From Cohnella xylanilytica (GTDB lineage Bacteria > Bacillota > Bacilli > Paenibacillales > Paenibacillaceae), in assembly GCF_014212175.1 (NCBI RefSeq), contig NZ_JACJVR010000012.1, positions 29,118-93,117 of the forward strand: a stretch of DNA of 64,000 nucleotides. The letters run 5' to 3'. This document shows, piece by piece, positions 63,729 to 64,000 of the stretch. The translations under genes were made by a program, and so were the position numbers. How positions within the stretch are numbered: position 1 is the stretch's first letter; each line of letters begins with the position of its first letter. The notes under the pieces are model-generated. The model worked only from the letters and a program-made list of their open reading frames with translations, was not told the DNA's origin and did not search any database.

Positions 63729-63786
63729 GAGAGCGAAGAGAGCGCGCGATAGAAGGCGATAGAACGAGGATACGCCGCCATAGCCA

Positions 63787-63814
63787 CCGCCGGAGACTTC
63801 TCCGGCGGTTTATT
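63787..63814 (+). terminator. Terminator of trmB
   Basis: CCGCCGGAGA-CT-TCTCCGGCGG, perfect 10-bp stem, followed by TTTATT. Confidence 0.85.
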
Positions 63815-63819
63815 CATGT

Positions 63820-63847
63820 TTGACTCTGATATCCCATATTTTATGAT
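63820..63847 (+). promoter_or_regulatory. Promoter of the 3'-truncated gene
   Basis: TTGACT at 63820-63825, 16 nt, TATGAT at 63842-63847. Confidence 0.55.
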
Positions 63848-63894
63848 AAAGGTATCAACCCAAAAAACCAAAAAAGGCGGGGTTGCGATCGTTT

Positions 63895-64000
63895 ATGCTG
63901 CTAACCGAAAGGCGCAGGCAATTTCTGAAGAAGCTGGTCGATCTGCACCGGATGACGCGGCTGCCCATTCATTACGGGACGCTGGCGAATGTTTTTTTTT
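63895..64000 (+). CDS. N-terminus of an HTH-type protein (cut by window end)
   Basis: The first 35 codons read MLLTERRRQFLKKLVDLHRM then TRLPIHYGTLAN, which looks like the start of a winged-helix regulator (helix, short linker, second helix). AAAAGGCGGGG lies upstream of ATG 63895. The visible part ends in nine T residues, which may be real or an assembly edge. Family not assignable. Confidence 0.55.
   Translation, partial: MLLTERRRQFLKKLVDLHRMTRLPIHYGTLANVFF

Overview
The window looks like chromosomal DNA of a high-GC member of the Paenibacillaceae (Paenibacillus/Cohnella type). Evidence: low-GC-Gram-positive signals (strong GGAGG ribosome binding sites, frequent TTG starts, TTGACA-N17-TATAAT-type promoters) in GC-rich genes; two giant exported proteins with C-terminal SLH domains; sugar ABC importers without their own ATPase; a Bacillus-like nasB/nasC nitrate reductase; and an mnmL-mnmM tRNA modification pair. 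I saw no rRNA, tRNA, transposase, prophage or CRISPR locus.

Layout. 0-2.2 kb: a TetR repressor, two identical operators and three small genes it probably controls. 2.5-7.3 kb: an ArsR-like regulator divergent from a sugar ABC importer. 7.4-10.4 kb: a YdeI-like protein, a WYL regulator and a monooxygenase-fold protein in one operon, then a DinB gene; both transcription units carry the same unusual promoter element. 10.6-23.3 kb: an arabinoside locus with an ArsR-like paralogue plus a beta-hydroxyacid dehydrogenase on the minus strand, and an alpha-L-arabinofuranosidase, a second importer and a 1782-residue SLH protein on the plus strand. 24-31 kb: pgi, an IMPACT-family protein, a YjbQ protein and a cysTWA-sbp sulfate importer. 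31-37.3 kb: two tiny genes, an XRE regulator, a membrane-anchored GNAT protein, a Cof phosphatase, a lipase-like hydrolase and a GH1 beta-glucosidase. 37.5-43.2 kb: an 1873-residue SLH protein with 89-residue repeats. 43.3-54 kb: a B12-type radical SAM protein, then a nitrate locus with narK divergent from moeA-nasB-nasC-mobA-mobB. 54-64 kb: a TetR/MFS efflux pair, moaB, manA with a VOC protein, mnmM-mnmL, a 62-residue protein, trmB and the start of an HTH gene.

The strongest unexpected signals are regulatory RNA and DNA. Both divergent nitrate leaders (narK and moeA) contain two hairpins with six-base loops bearing A at position 1 and G at position 4, the second overlapping an intrinsic terminator. 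That is the architecture of ANTAR-protein antitermination targets and suggests nitrate-responsive attenuation of both arms. The WYL operon and dinB share CTGAC-N7-GTCAG exactly 11 nt before the -10 box, reminiscent of the PafBC-type -26 element.

The gaps between genes are also unusual. Five unrelated tandem arrays have a unit of about 50-52 bp, mostly with one inverted repeat per unit. A separate dispersed motif (CTGAGC-N3/4-GGGGATAAG and its complement) fills two gene-free stretches of about 0.7 and 1.4 kb with the same orientation switch in the middle.
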